Source: CAZIVP01 sp964542915 (lineage in GTDB: Bacteria; Calditrichota; Calditrichia; Calditrichales; Calditrichaceae). From it: 64,000 nt of DNA. This document shows, one piece after another, positions 57,052 through 64,000 of the stretch. The DNA lies in contig CAZIVP010000005.1 of NCBI GenBank assembly GCA_964542915.1, positions 210,785 to 274,784 on the forward strand, read 5' to 3'. Numbering within the stretch: position 1 is the stretch's first letter; every line of letters starts with the position of its first letter. Made by a program: the position numbers and the translations under genes. A model generated the notes under the pieces. It was not told the origin of the DNA and made no database searches. It saw only the letters and a list, made by a program, of their open reading frames with translations.

Positions 57052-57196
57052 TAAATCAGCATGGATCGCATACAAAATAGCTTACGATTTTAATCATCAT
57101 GACGTTACCTTCCTCAAAGGGTTCAGATATTACATGGCACTCCGATTATGATACAAATAAAGTAAACCTCACACCAATTTTGGAGCGGCAAGAATA

Positions 57197-58042
57197 ATGA
57201 TCCGCAGAAGCCATTTACTGGAGAACAACGACAATGAGGTGTTGTACACCGATTTGCGTTATAGTGAAGGCACGAAGGAGGCGCCCGCCGTGGTGCTGGT
57301 ACATGGATTCAAAGGATTTAAAGATTGGGGATTTTTCCCGGATTTGGCAAGTCGATTGGCGGATTCCGGCTTTGTTACCGTTAGCTTTAATTTTTCCCGT
57401 AACGGCGTCGGTTCCGATCCCAATAATTTTACCGAGTTGGAAAGTTTTGCCAATAATACCATCAGCCATGAATTAAGCGATTTGGAGCGAATATTTCAGG
57501 CCATCCGAAATGGCGAAATCGGTCGAAGGGAGATCGATAAGGAGCGTATTTCGCTTATGGGCCATTCCCGGGGCGGGGGGATTGCCGCCTTATTTGCAGT
57601 GGAAAACCCGGAATACGTTCAGGCGCTCATAACATGGGCAAGTATCAATACCTTCAATCGTTATAGTTCGGAACAGATCGCACAATGGAAAAAACAGGGC
57701 TATATCGAAATTGAAAATGTCCGAACGAAACAGATGATGCGTATTAATCGCTCCTTTTGGGAAGATATCATGCATCATGAAGCGCGTCTTAATATTATGG
57801 AGCGCATTCAGGATATGGAAACGCCAACCCTTTTTGTTCATGGTTCCGCGGATACCACGGTTTCGCCGGAAGAGAGCAGCGATCTGCATGATCGTTGCGG
57901 AGCGAGCTTTAAACGCCTGGAAATCATAGAAGAGGGCGACCACACATTTGGAATCAAACACCCGATGGAATCGACGACAGAGGCATACCAGACCGCTTTT
58001 GATTTGACGGAACACTGGCTGGATAATATTCTTAACATTTAA
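57197..58042 (+). CDS. Alpha/beta hydrolase
   Basis: A 281-aa enzyme with the nucleophile elbow GHSRGGG (Ser in GHSRG), an oxyanion region VLVHGFKGFKDW, a late Asp in LFVHGSADTTVSPEES and the catalytic His in EEGDHTFG. This is the dienelactone hydrolase/prolyl oligopeptidase-like fold. No signal peptide is seen. It is 55 bases before the MBL-fold gene. Substrate unknown. Confidence 0.9.
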   Translation: MIRRSHLLENNDNEVLYTDLRYSEGTKEAPAVVLVHGFKGFKDWGFFPDLASRLADSGFVTVSFNFSRNGVGSDPNNFTELESFANNTISHELSDLERIFQAIRNGEIGRREIDKERISLMGHSRGGGIAALFAVENPEYVQALITWASINTFNRYSSEQIAQWKKQGYIEIENVRTKQMMRINRSFWEDIMHHEARLNIMERIQDMETPTLFVHGSADTTVSPEESSDLHDRCGASFKRLEIIEEGDHTFGIKHPMESTTEAYQTAFDLTEHWLDNILNI

Positions 58043-58097
58043 ACGGGGTTAGAACCCATTCAATCTGGTACGGCGAATGAAAAAGAAGGATAACATT

Positions 58098-58949
58098 ATG
58101 GAATTGGCAGGATACGAAATTTTTACTCTGGAAACGGGTTCGATCGGATTGGACGGCGGCGCCATGTTCGGTGTGGTACCGAAAAATTTATGGCAACGCA
58201 GCAATCCGGCGGATGAACAAAACCGCATCCAACTGTCCATGCGTGTTATGGTAATCCGTAATGATGAACGCATCATTGTGGTCGATTCCGGTGTGGGACA
58301 TAAAATGAATGATAAATTGAATAAAATATACAAAGTGGAACACAGCCAACACACATTAGTCCGGAGTTTAAAAAAGGCCGGTATCCGCCCTGAAGAGGTT
58401 ACGGATGTGATTATTACCCATTTACACTTTGATCACGCCGGAGGATTAACCTATTACGATACCGATACGCTCAAATTAACATTTCCCAATGCCCGTCATT
58501 ATTTACAGGGGGAACAATGGTACTGGGCGAATCATCCTTCCGAAAAGGATAGCGCCAGTTTTATGAAGGAAAATTTTCTACCGATTGCGGATGCCGGACA
58601 ATTGCTTGAGCTGGAGGGCCCCAAAACGCTGTTCCCGAATATCGATGTGCTTGTGTTTTACGGTCATACCCATGGCATGCAAGCGCCGCGTATCTCGGAT
58701 GGAAAGCATACTTTATTTTACGGCGCCGATTTGATTCCCACAGCGTCGCATATTCCACTGCCGTATATCATGGCTTATGATAATAACCCCATGACAACTC
58801 TCCAGGAAAAAAAGCGTTTGTTGCCACAAATTACGGAAGAAAAATGGCTTCTGGCATTCGAGCATGATCCTTTTAACAGTGCCGGTTATGTGGAAAAAAC
58901 CGAAAAGGGTTTCAAGTTAGAGAAAACTGTAAATCTTAATGTCGAATGA
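58098..58949 (+). CDS. MBL-fold metallo-hydrolase
   Basis: A 283-aa metallo-beta-lactamase-fold hydrolase. The zinc motif is THLHFDHAGG, with further ligands in VFYGHTHGMQ and FYGADLIPTA. ATG 58098 follows GAAGGA by 7 bases; an in-frame ATG at 58077 has no ribosome site. Its last 11 bases overlap the Rieske gene, so the two are translationally coupled. Related proteins are quorum-quenching lactonases, glyoxalase II and other thioester hydrolases; the substrate is not decided. Confidence 0.92.
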   Translation: MELAGYEIFTLETGSIGLDGGAMFGVVPKNLWQRSNPADEQNRIQLSMRVMVIRNDERIIVVDSGVGHKMNDKLNKIYKVEHSQHTLVRSLKKAGIRPEEVTDVIITHLHFDHAGGLTYYDTDTLKLTFPNARHYLQGEQWYWANHPSEKDSASFMKENFLPIADAGQLLELEGPKTLFPNIDVLVFYGHTHGMQAPRISDGKHTLFYGADLIPTASHIPLPYIMAYDNNPMTTLQEKKRLLPQITEEKWLLAFEHDPFNSAGYVEKTEKGFKLEKTVNLNVE

Positions 58950-59268
58950 TGCATATATCTTTGTCATACAGAGATCATTGATCAAAGAAGGTTTTGGCAT
59001 CGAGATAGCCATTTATGGCGTGTCCGTTGCTCTTTTCCGTCATGAAAACAAGATACATGCCGTCCATAACCAATGCCCGCACCAGGGCGCGCCGTTGGAT
59101 CAGGGATTTGTTGAAGAAGGCTATATCGTATGCCCGCATCATCGCTGGAAATTCCGATTATCTGACGGAGCCTTTATTGCAAATGAATTGTTGAAGCTGA
59201 AAACGTTCTCGGTATTGGAAGATAGCGGCAATATTTATCTGAGGAAAGATGAATTGCTGAAATATTAA
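58939..59268 (+). CDS. Rieske 2Fe-2S ferredoxin
   Basis: A 109-aa stand-alone Rieske protein. The cluster ligands are in NQCPHQGAPL (Cys-x-His) and IVCPHHRWKF (Cys-x-x-His), the standard pair. A small domain of this kind carries electrons to oxygenases or acts with other redox proteins. It is coupled to the MBL hydrolase gene (11-base overlap). It is not part of a bc1 complex, since no membrane anchor or partner is visible. Confidence 0.92.
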   Translation: MSNDAYIFVIQRSLIKEGFGIEIAIYGVSVALFRHENKIHAVHNQCPHQGAPLDQGFVEEGYIVCPHHRWKFRLSDGAFIANELLKLKTFSVLEDSGNIYLRKDELLKY

Positions 59269-59317
59269 AGTGGATCCGATGCAAGAATCATGACGGCGAA
59301 GGTCTTTTAAATGAAAA

Positions 59318-59338
59318 GGGCAGATTTAAAATCTGCCC
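59318..59338. terminator. Hairpin between convergent genes
   Basis: GGGCAGAT (59318-59325) pairs with ATCTGCCC (59331-59338) around TTAAA. It lies about 50 bases after the Rieske gene and 31 bases beyond the end of the convergent barrel gene. The T tract is weak in both directions. Confidence 0.65.
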
Positions 59339-59369
59339 TGTCGTTTAGTTTCTGTCAATAGTCAAATCG

Positions 59370-59906
59370 TTAGTTCATGTTGAATTTCATACCGACAATA
59401 AATTGAAAGTTGTCGAACACATCGACGCTGTTATAACGAACCTCCCCGAAGAAGCTGTTGTTGCCCATCATCATTTCATATCCGGCCAATCCTGAAAATC
59501 CGATTTCGGTATCGCTGTTATCAACGGTTTCTTTTCCGCCGGTGAAGGGATTATCATATTCCCATTCAGAGCTTACAAAATTGATGCTCAAGCCGCCGCC
59601 GGCGTAAAAACCGGGTGCCAGGTTATCCAGGGCGTAACGAACATCAGCGCCAAGGGCAATGTTCGAAGTGGAGCCGTCGTCATAATTTTCCCAGCCGGCA
59701 GTCCAATAATGAGCGAACGGTGCAAGATGCAGATTAGAAGTGACTTCGCCCATATCGGCCGATACACCGGCGCCAAAACCGAGGTCATGGTTTTCCGGCA
59801 ATACAACTGAAATTTGAGGATTAATTGAATGAAAACCCAGCTGTGCCTGGGCGGGGTTGGTTGATAAAACCAATACGATTGCGATAAGTAAAAGGAATCG
59901 CTTCAT
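59370..59906 (-). CDS. Small outer-membrane beta-barrel protein
   Basis: A 178-aa exported protein with signal peptide MKRFLLLIAIVLVLSTN, cleaved near AQAQL. Strands with alternating hydrophobic residues follow, ending QFIVGMKFNMN. This resembles other small barrels in the window (15140-15772, 46151-46822). I chose the second ATG because GGAGG sits 5 bases before it; the earlier in-frame ATG at 59918 overlaps that ribosome site. An inverted repeat TTCAAG-N8-CTTGAA (59946-59965) lies upstream and could be an operator. Function unknown. Confidence 0.75.
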   Translation of the reverse strand: MKRFLLLIAIVLVLSTNPAQAQLGFHSINPQISVVLPENHDLGFGAGVSADMGEVTSNLHLAPFAHYWTAGWENYDDGSTSNIALGADVRYALDNLAPGFYAGGGLSINFVSSEWEYDNPFTGGKETVDNSDTEIGFSGLAGYEMMMGNNSFFGEVRYNSVDVFDNFQFIVGMKFNMN

Positions 59907-60052
59907 AAGGTCCTCCATGTTTAGGTTGAGTGTTTATGATTGTGATTCAAGTATTGTTTCTTGAACCACAAAATTAACATCGCATGCTGCCGGAAAATTC
60001 CGTTATAATTTTAGTAGACGAAAAATGTGATAAAGTATACACGTGTTTTCCT

Positions 60053-61645
60053 TTACATACAAGCAGAATTTAACCATTTTTTTAATATTTGACGCTGAGT
60101 TGGGTCGGTTTCTTCCAGAGGTAATATTTTAATAGCGTTTGTCGGTTGATTTCGGATCAGGGTAAGTCCCACATAGTTTAACCACGAATAATCCAAATCG
60201 CTTTTGCTGCGTAATGATTGTTCAAAAAATTCATTTAATGATTGGCCTGCAACGGATTCCGCTACTGTTTCAAAATCTTTATATTCATATCCGGTTCCCG
60301 GCAGGTAATACGCGTTTTCCCCTTCTGTAACAAATGTTCGGTACATCATATTCATTACATTATCGAGAGAAGTTTGGTTGTTGGTCAAATGACGAAGCCG
60401 TAAATCCAAAAGCATGCCGACAATAATGCCTTTATAATAATAGGAATAAGTGGTTTTATCCATATTCGTTTCTGCGTATTTCGGAATTTGCCCCTTGAAA
60501 AGCCAGGTTAACAGACTCACTTCTTCCAGGGTACGTTGCCGTCTGCCTGGATCGGATTCATAGCGATGGATGCGGCCGGCCAGTTCGGATAGAAATTTTT
60601 CTTTAGTATAAATGCCCGAACGAATAAGAGAAAGATAAGCATAATAGGATGTAAGTCCTTCTATAATCCATAATGATCGGGTATACGTTTCACGTGTATA
60701 GTCAAACGGTCCGAGTCCTTTTGGCCTAAGCCGTTTTATATTCCAGAGATGGAAGTATTCGTGAGCCGTCAACCATATAAGGTTATCGTAGGCTGCATCC
60801 GTATTGGCGTCCGGGGCCATATCGCCAACATTGATACGCAATAATACGCGGCAGCTGTTCTGATGCTCCATGCCGTCGCTATGTTTGAGCTGCGGGTTCA
60901 AATGATAAAAGAAAGTATATTGATCATAAGGTAAATCAACGCCGAAAACACACCATTGTTGATCGATAACACGCTTAAGATCGGCAATGAATTTACTTTG
61001 CAGGTCTTGATCAAGAGGTTGATGGAATACCAGCCGATGCAAGCGATTCTGGTGTTCGAAGCGATAAACGAAAAGTTGGCCCATTTCGATGGGGCTGTCG
61101 ATCAGCTGATCATAGTGCACGGCTCGATAGGTATTTTGCTTCAGGCGCTGAAGCGCTGAAATGACGTTCCAACTTTTTGGTGCTAAAACCGATAAGATGA
61201 TCGGCCGATCTTTGCGATGACGTATATACATGAATATGCCGGCGCCATTGATCGAGGCGCCGTTGCTGTCAATTTTTGAGAAGGTGCCGTCCAGGGTATT
61301 GGCAAAGACACGGTAAGAAAATTTCAGTTGCTCCGCTTTTTTCACGAATACCCGCCACGTTTGCTTATCTAATAGCTTTACCTTTAGTGGTCTACCGTCT
61401 CCGGCTACGGCAGTAACGTCGAATACGTTTTTACTGAAATTGTACATCACATAGCGGCCGGGCGACCATGCGGGCATCGCAAAATCGATAAACTCATGAT
61501 GCGGTTCAACGGCTGTTTCGATGGTTACAAGGGCGGTATGATGGTAAACATCATCGAGTGTCAGGGTGTAATTCAGATCGGCGCTTCGGGCCGCAGAGAA
61601 ATTAATACAAACGTAAAGGACGGCGAGAAACAGGAATTTTTGCAT
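60053..61645 (-). CDS. M61 family peptidase
   Basis: A 530-aa exported zinc peptidase of the glycyl aminopeptidase family. A signal peptide (MQKFLFLAVLYVCINFSAA) is followed by an N-terminal beta domain. The zinc motif is HEYFH in LTAHEYFHLWNIKRLRP, with the third ligand Glu in WIIEGLTSYYA. A PDZ-type C-terminus, common in the family, is not evident, so this is a shorter form. ATG 61645 starts directly beside the stop of the methyltransferase gene. An in-frame extension upstream is a shadow of that gene. Confidence 0.9.
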   Translation of the reverse strand: MQKFLFLAVLYVCINFSAARSADLNYTLTLDDVYHHTALVTIETAVEPHHEFIDFAMPAWSPGRYVMYNFSKNVFDVTAVAGDGRPLKVKLLDKQTWRVFVKKAEQLKFSYRVFANTLDGTFSKIDSNGASINGAGIFMYIRHRKDRPIILSVLAPKSWNVISALQRLKQNTYRAVHYDQLIDSPIEMGQLFVYRFEHQNRLHRLVFHQPLDQDLQSKFIADLKRVIDQQWCVFGVDLPYDQYTFFYHLNPQLKHSDGMEHQNSCRVLLRINVGDMAPDANTDAAYDNLIWLTAHEYFHLWNIKRLRPKGLGPFDYTRETYTRSLWIIEGLTSYYAYLSLIRSGIYTKEKFLSELAGRIHRYESDPGRRQRTLEEVSLLTWLFKGQIPKYAETNMDKTTYSYYYKGIIVGMLLDLRLRHLTNNQTSLDNVMNMMYRTFVTEGENAYYLPGTGYEYKDFETVAESVAGQSLNEFFEQSLRSKSDLDYSWLNYVGLTLIRNQPTNAIKILPLEETDPTQRQILKKWLNSACM

Positions 61646-61647
61646 GG

Positions 61648-62259
61648 CTATGACTTTCGTGATTTTAACAACCAATATTGGCTGAAGGCGGAAAGCACAT
61701 TTTCTTTTTCGATGACGAGCCCGGCTTCGCCGAAAAGCTCTTCCTTTGACGTGTTTATAAAAGAATGGTAGTAAGGCCCCTCCATCCATTCGATAAAGCG
61801 TATAAAGAAACTGCCTCTACAGCAATAATCCAGGATCACGATGTGCTTGCGCGCTATTCTGGCGCTCTCATTTAAAATATATCGTCTGAACCCGGGTGAA
61901 ATGCCGTGTAAAAAGTAGCCCATCGATATAATATCATAAGATTGGTTCGGGATTTCGGACAAATGCACGAGATCAAATTGTTTGAATTCCAGCTTTGGAT
62001 GACGTTTTTTAGCCCGTTTTAAAAGTTTGGGTGAAAAATCAACGCCGGTAACACGGTGATTGCGCTCAGCAAAAGAGCCGGCCACGAGGCCCGTTCCCGT
62101 CGCCAAATCCAATACACTGTTATCGCTGGACAGGTTCAATTGTTGCAGTGCTTTACGATAATCGGAGAGAAGGACCCACTCTACAACGGGATAGAAGATT
62201 GCAATAAGATTAAAAAAACGGCGTGCCTTGCGTCTTTGTTCGAGAAATGCATCGGACAT
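61648..62259 (-). CDS. Class I SAM-dependent methyltransferase
   Basis: A 203-aa methyltransferase. Motif I is VLDLATGTGLVAG, with a following acidic VTGVDFSPKLL and a post-I segment FKQFDLVHL. It resembles the UbiE/COQ5-type group in length and opening (RKARRFFNLIA), so it could act on a quinone, but sequence alone is not decisive. It is immediately upstream of the M61 peptidase gene with a two-base gap and probably in its transcript. Confidence 0.85.
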   Translation of the reverse strand: MSDAFLEQRRKARRFFNLIAIFYPVVEWVLLSDYRKALQQLNLSSDNSVLDLATGTGLVAGSFAERNHRVTGVDFSPKLLKRAKKRHPKLEFKQFDLVHLSEIPNQSYDIISMGYFLHGISPGFRRYILNESARIARKHIVILDYCCRGSFFIRFIEWMEGPYYHSFINTSKEELFGEAGLVIEKENVLSAFSQYWLLKSRKS

Positions 62260-62368
62260 GGGCGTATAACCTATAATCCCAGATAGCGAAATCTGTTGTT
62301 TTGCGTTGCTTATTCAACGTTTGTTTTAATGGGGACATAATAAGAAAGGGGATGTTATAAAGCAAAGG

Positions 62369-63604
62369 CTATTCTTCGTCGGGGTATTTTTGAGCGATCG
62401 ATCGTATGACATCGTGTATGTCGAAGAAGATGTCAACCAGCTCCGGATCAAAATGCCGGCCGCGTTCTTCCTCGATGGTGTTGAGTACGTCATTTTCAGA
62501 CCAGGCTTCTTTGTAAACCCGTTTAGAAGAGAGGGCATCGTAAACATCGGCCAGCGCCACAATGCGGCCAAAAAGCGGAATCTCGTCTTTCGCCTTCCCC
62601 ACGGGTTGGCCATTCTTATCGCTCTTACCCTCTAAAGGCTGCCCGTTGTCTATGTCCACATAGCCGGGGTAGCCTTTGCCGTCCCAGCGCTCGTGGTGAT
62701 TCAAAGCCACTTCGGCGGAGAAGGTATCAAATTCGGCATGGGAATCTTTGAACAGGCGTGCTCCCATAATGGTATGCTGCTTCATGATATCGAATTCTTC
62801 ATCGGTGAAGCGGGCGGGTTTTTTCAGGATTGTATCGGAAATGGCTACTTTGCCAACATCGTGTAACATGGCCGACAGCCGCAGCGTATCTTTTTGCCGG
62901 TCTAAAGTGGCCTGATCAAATTGATGTTTGCGTGCGTAATTTTCAAACAATTCGACGGCGTAAGCGGCAACGCGATTGACATGCGGTCCCGTTTCTTTGG
63001 GATCGCGTAATTCGGCCATACTGATCATGCGCATAATGGTTAAACGCGTGAGGCGTGCGCGTTCAATGGCATTAGCGGCATAAAGGGCAAAATGCTGGAC
63101 AATGGGTTCGTCGTCTTCGTTGAACGGTATAATCTTGCCTTCATCGTTCTGGGCGTTGATGAGTTGCAATACGCCGATGATCTCATGTTGGGGGTTCTTC
63201 ATAGGGATGGTCAGCATGGACTGAGTGTGGTAACCGGCCATTTTGTCGAACTGGCCATCGTGAGAGAAGGGCAGCGATTTGGAGATTTTATAGGCATCGG
63301 GTATGTTTACGGTTTTGCCTCTGTTGGCGACAAATCCCGCAATGGAATGATCATTAATCGGCAGTGAAAACTGGGAGTAGATCAATTTTTTATTGGGCGG
63401 TAAACGTTTTTGAAGGGTGGCGTTCTGGGTATGGCGGAAAACCAGATGGTCATCTTCTTTAATATAAATGGAACCGGCATCGGTATTAAGCAGGGAACGC
63501 GCTTCGGTGAGGACCTTTTCGAGTAAAAAATCCAAGTCTGCAACCTGGCTTATCTGGACGCCGAATTCGACCAGACGGTTTAGCTTTTGTTTACGATCTA
63601 ACAT
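62369..63604 (-). CDS. GAF/HD-GYP domain signalling protein
   Basis: A 411-aa cytosolic protein. An N-terminal GAF domain (about residues 15-170, with AGFVANRGKTVNIPDAYKI) senses an unknown ligand. A C-terminal HD-GYP domain follows (about 190-400), with MLHDVGKVAISD, HHERWDGKGYPG and ADVYDALSSKRVYK. HD-GYP proteins hydrolyse cyclic di-GMP when their metal-site residues are intact; HD, HH and GYP are all present here. It is likely an active phosphodiesterase, but this is inferred. No partner regulator is beside it. Confidence 0.92.
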   Translation of the reverse strand: MLDRKQKLNRLVEFGVQISQVADLDFLLEKVLTEARSLLNTDAGSIYIKEDDHLVFRHTQNATLQKRLPPNKKLIYSQFSLPINDHSIAGFVANRGKTVNIPDAYKISKSLPFSHDGQFDKMAGYHTQSMLTIPMKNPQHEIIGVLQLINAQNDEGKIIPFNEDDEPIVQHFALYAANAIERARLTRLTIMRMISMAELRDPKETGPHVNRVAAYAVELFENYARKHQFDQATLDRQKDTLRLSAMLHDVGKVAISDTILKKPARFTDEEFDIMKQHTIMGARLFKDSHAEFDTFSAEVALNHHERWDGKGYPGYVDIDNGQPLEGKSDKNGQPVGKAKDEIPLFGRIVALADVYDALSSKRVYKEAWSENDVLNTIEEERGRHFDPELVDIFFDIHDVIRSIAQKYPDEE

Positions 63605-63755
63605 GGTACCACGGTAATTTTAATTTGTTTACGACCATTGTCTCTACCTTGGAATAACCAGTTATCGGCGCACATTTAAATATTTTTAATTATGAATGCA
63701 GACGCAAACAAAATACGGCCAGTCCATTAATTTTTATTAAAATAAAACCACGGAG

Positions 63756-63784
63756 TTGACTTAAAAATCGAAATACTTTATATT
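63756..63784 (+). promoter_or_regulatory. tRNA-Asp promoter, TTGACT-N17-TATATT
   Basis: TTGACT (63756-63761) and TATATT (63779-63784) are 17 bases apart, with TATATTTG also matching the TAnnTTTG form of Bacteroidota promoters. The start is expected near 63791, about 97 bases before the tRNA. The same boxes occur at 2183-2211. Confidence 0.7.
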
Positions 63785-63887
63785 TGCTGCTCGATAACAA
63801 AGAAGGAACGATTCAATTACAATACAATTGTTTCTTAAATTGGTTTGAGAATCCCGATGTTTCGGGAACGGTTGGTCGGTAAATCAA

Positions 63888-63964
63888 GGTCCGGTAGTTC
63901 AATTGGTTAGAGCACCTGCCTGTCACGCAGGAAGTTGCGAGTTCGAGTCTCGTCCGGACCGCCA
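63888..63964 (+). tRNA. tRNA-Asp (anticodon GTC)
   Basis: A complete cloverleaf: acceptor stem GGTCCGG (63888-63894) pairs with CCGGACC (63954-63960). The D arm has the usual AGTTCAATTGGTTAGAGC, the anticodon loop is CTGTCAC with anticodon GTC, and the T arm contains GTTCGAGTC. The discriminator G and the CCA end (63962-63964) are encoded. A terminator follows at once. Confidence 0.97.
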
Positions 63965-63996
63965 AGGCTTTGGGAAAACCTCAAAGCCTTTTTTAT
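63965..63996 (+). terminator. Intrinsic terminator after tRNA-Asp
   Basis: AGGCTTTG pairs with CAAAGCCT and runs into a T tract (TTTTTTATTT). It directly follows the tRNA CCA end, so the tRNA transcript is probably monocistronic. Confidence 0.85.
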
Positions 63997-64000
63997 TTAA

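Noticed and set aside
1..64000. CRISPR arrays, insertion sequences or prophage genes
   Set aside because: No regular repeat-spacer pattern, transposase motif or phage structural gene was seen in any part of the window.

Overview
The window comes from a Gram-negative bacterium. It carries lipopolysaccharide genes (heptose phosphatase, heptosyltransferase-like GT9, Kdo transferase), several outer-membrane beta-barrels, lipoproteins with lipobox cysteines, TatC and two Tat substrates. Gene content (tricorn-type and M61 peptidases, PorV/FadL-like barrels, glycogen metabolism) and promoters of the form TTGACT-N17-TATATT suggest a member of the FCB/Calditrichota-like lineages. That placement is inference; no rRNA is present. 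No CRISPR array, transposase or prophage was seen, so this looks like ordinary chromosome.

Layout. 86-7788: glycogen synthase, GmhB, a lipoprotein/outer-membrane barrel/TPR trio, RpiB and SHMT, all on the plus strand. 7832-11967: TatC, polyprenyl synthetase, GT9 and Kdo transferase. 11956-15772 (minus): outer-membrane protein, SpoIID-like lipoprotein, SPOR lipoprotein and a polytopic membrane protein in one tight operon. 15889-22869: a membrane-anchored amylase with two glycogen-binding modules, a TPR protein and, convergent, a very large cytoplasmic GH13 protein. 23087-24004: an EamA transporter. 24243-31117: a complete trpEGDCFBA operon with its promoter, a Trp-rich leader peptide and an attenuator; trpE is broken by one in-frame UGA. 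31341-35554 (minus): SCP2-like protein, iron alcohol dehydrogenase, aldehyde dehydrogenase and SMP-30-like protein. 36203-38476: aconitase. 38526-45146 (minus): an SPFH protein followed by a 1873-aa protein. 45378-49585: methylglyoxal synthase, an outer-membrane protein, a BCCT transporter and a DinB-like protein. 49705-53001 (minus): tricorn-like protease. 53186-59268: VOC and ABM proteins, Tat-targeted AmrS and DUF362 proteins, cytochrome c, alpha/beta hydrolase, MBL hydrolase and Rieske protein. 59370-63604 (minus): outer-membrane protein, M61 peptidase, methyltransferase and GAF/HD-GYP protein. 63888-63964: tRNA-Asp.

The most unusual item is the 1873-aa protein at 38526-44147. Its first ~780 residues contain a class I/II PLP aminotransferase with a recognisable catalytic lysine, preceded by what looks like a degenerate second copy. 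Its last ~1,090 residues align by eye with phosphoenolpyruvate carboxylase landmarks in the right order and spacing. They keep the two likely metal ligands but lose the GRGG-type substrate loop. It sits directly downstream of an SPFH/flotillin-like membrane protein.

How the genes work together: the trp block encodes the whole route from chorismate to tryptophan. GlgA, the anchored amylase and the large GH13 protein point to alpha-glucan storage and use. GmhB, GT9 and WaaA serve lipopolysaccharide core synthesis. TatC can serve the Tat-signal proteins at 54165-56388.
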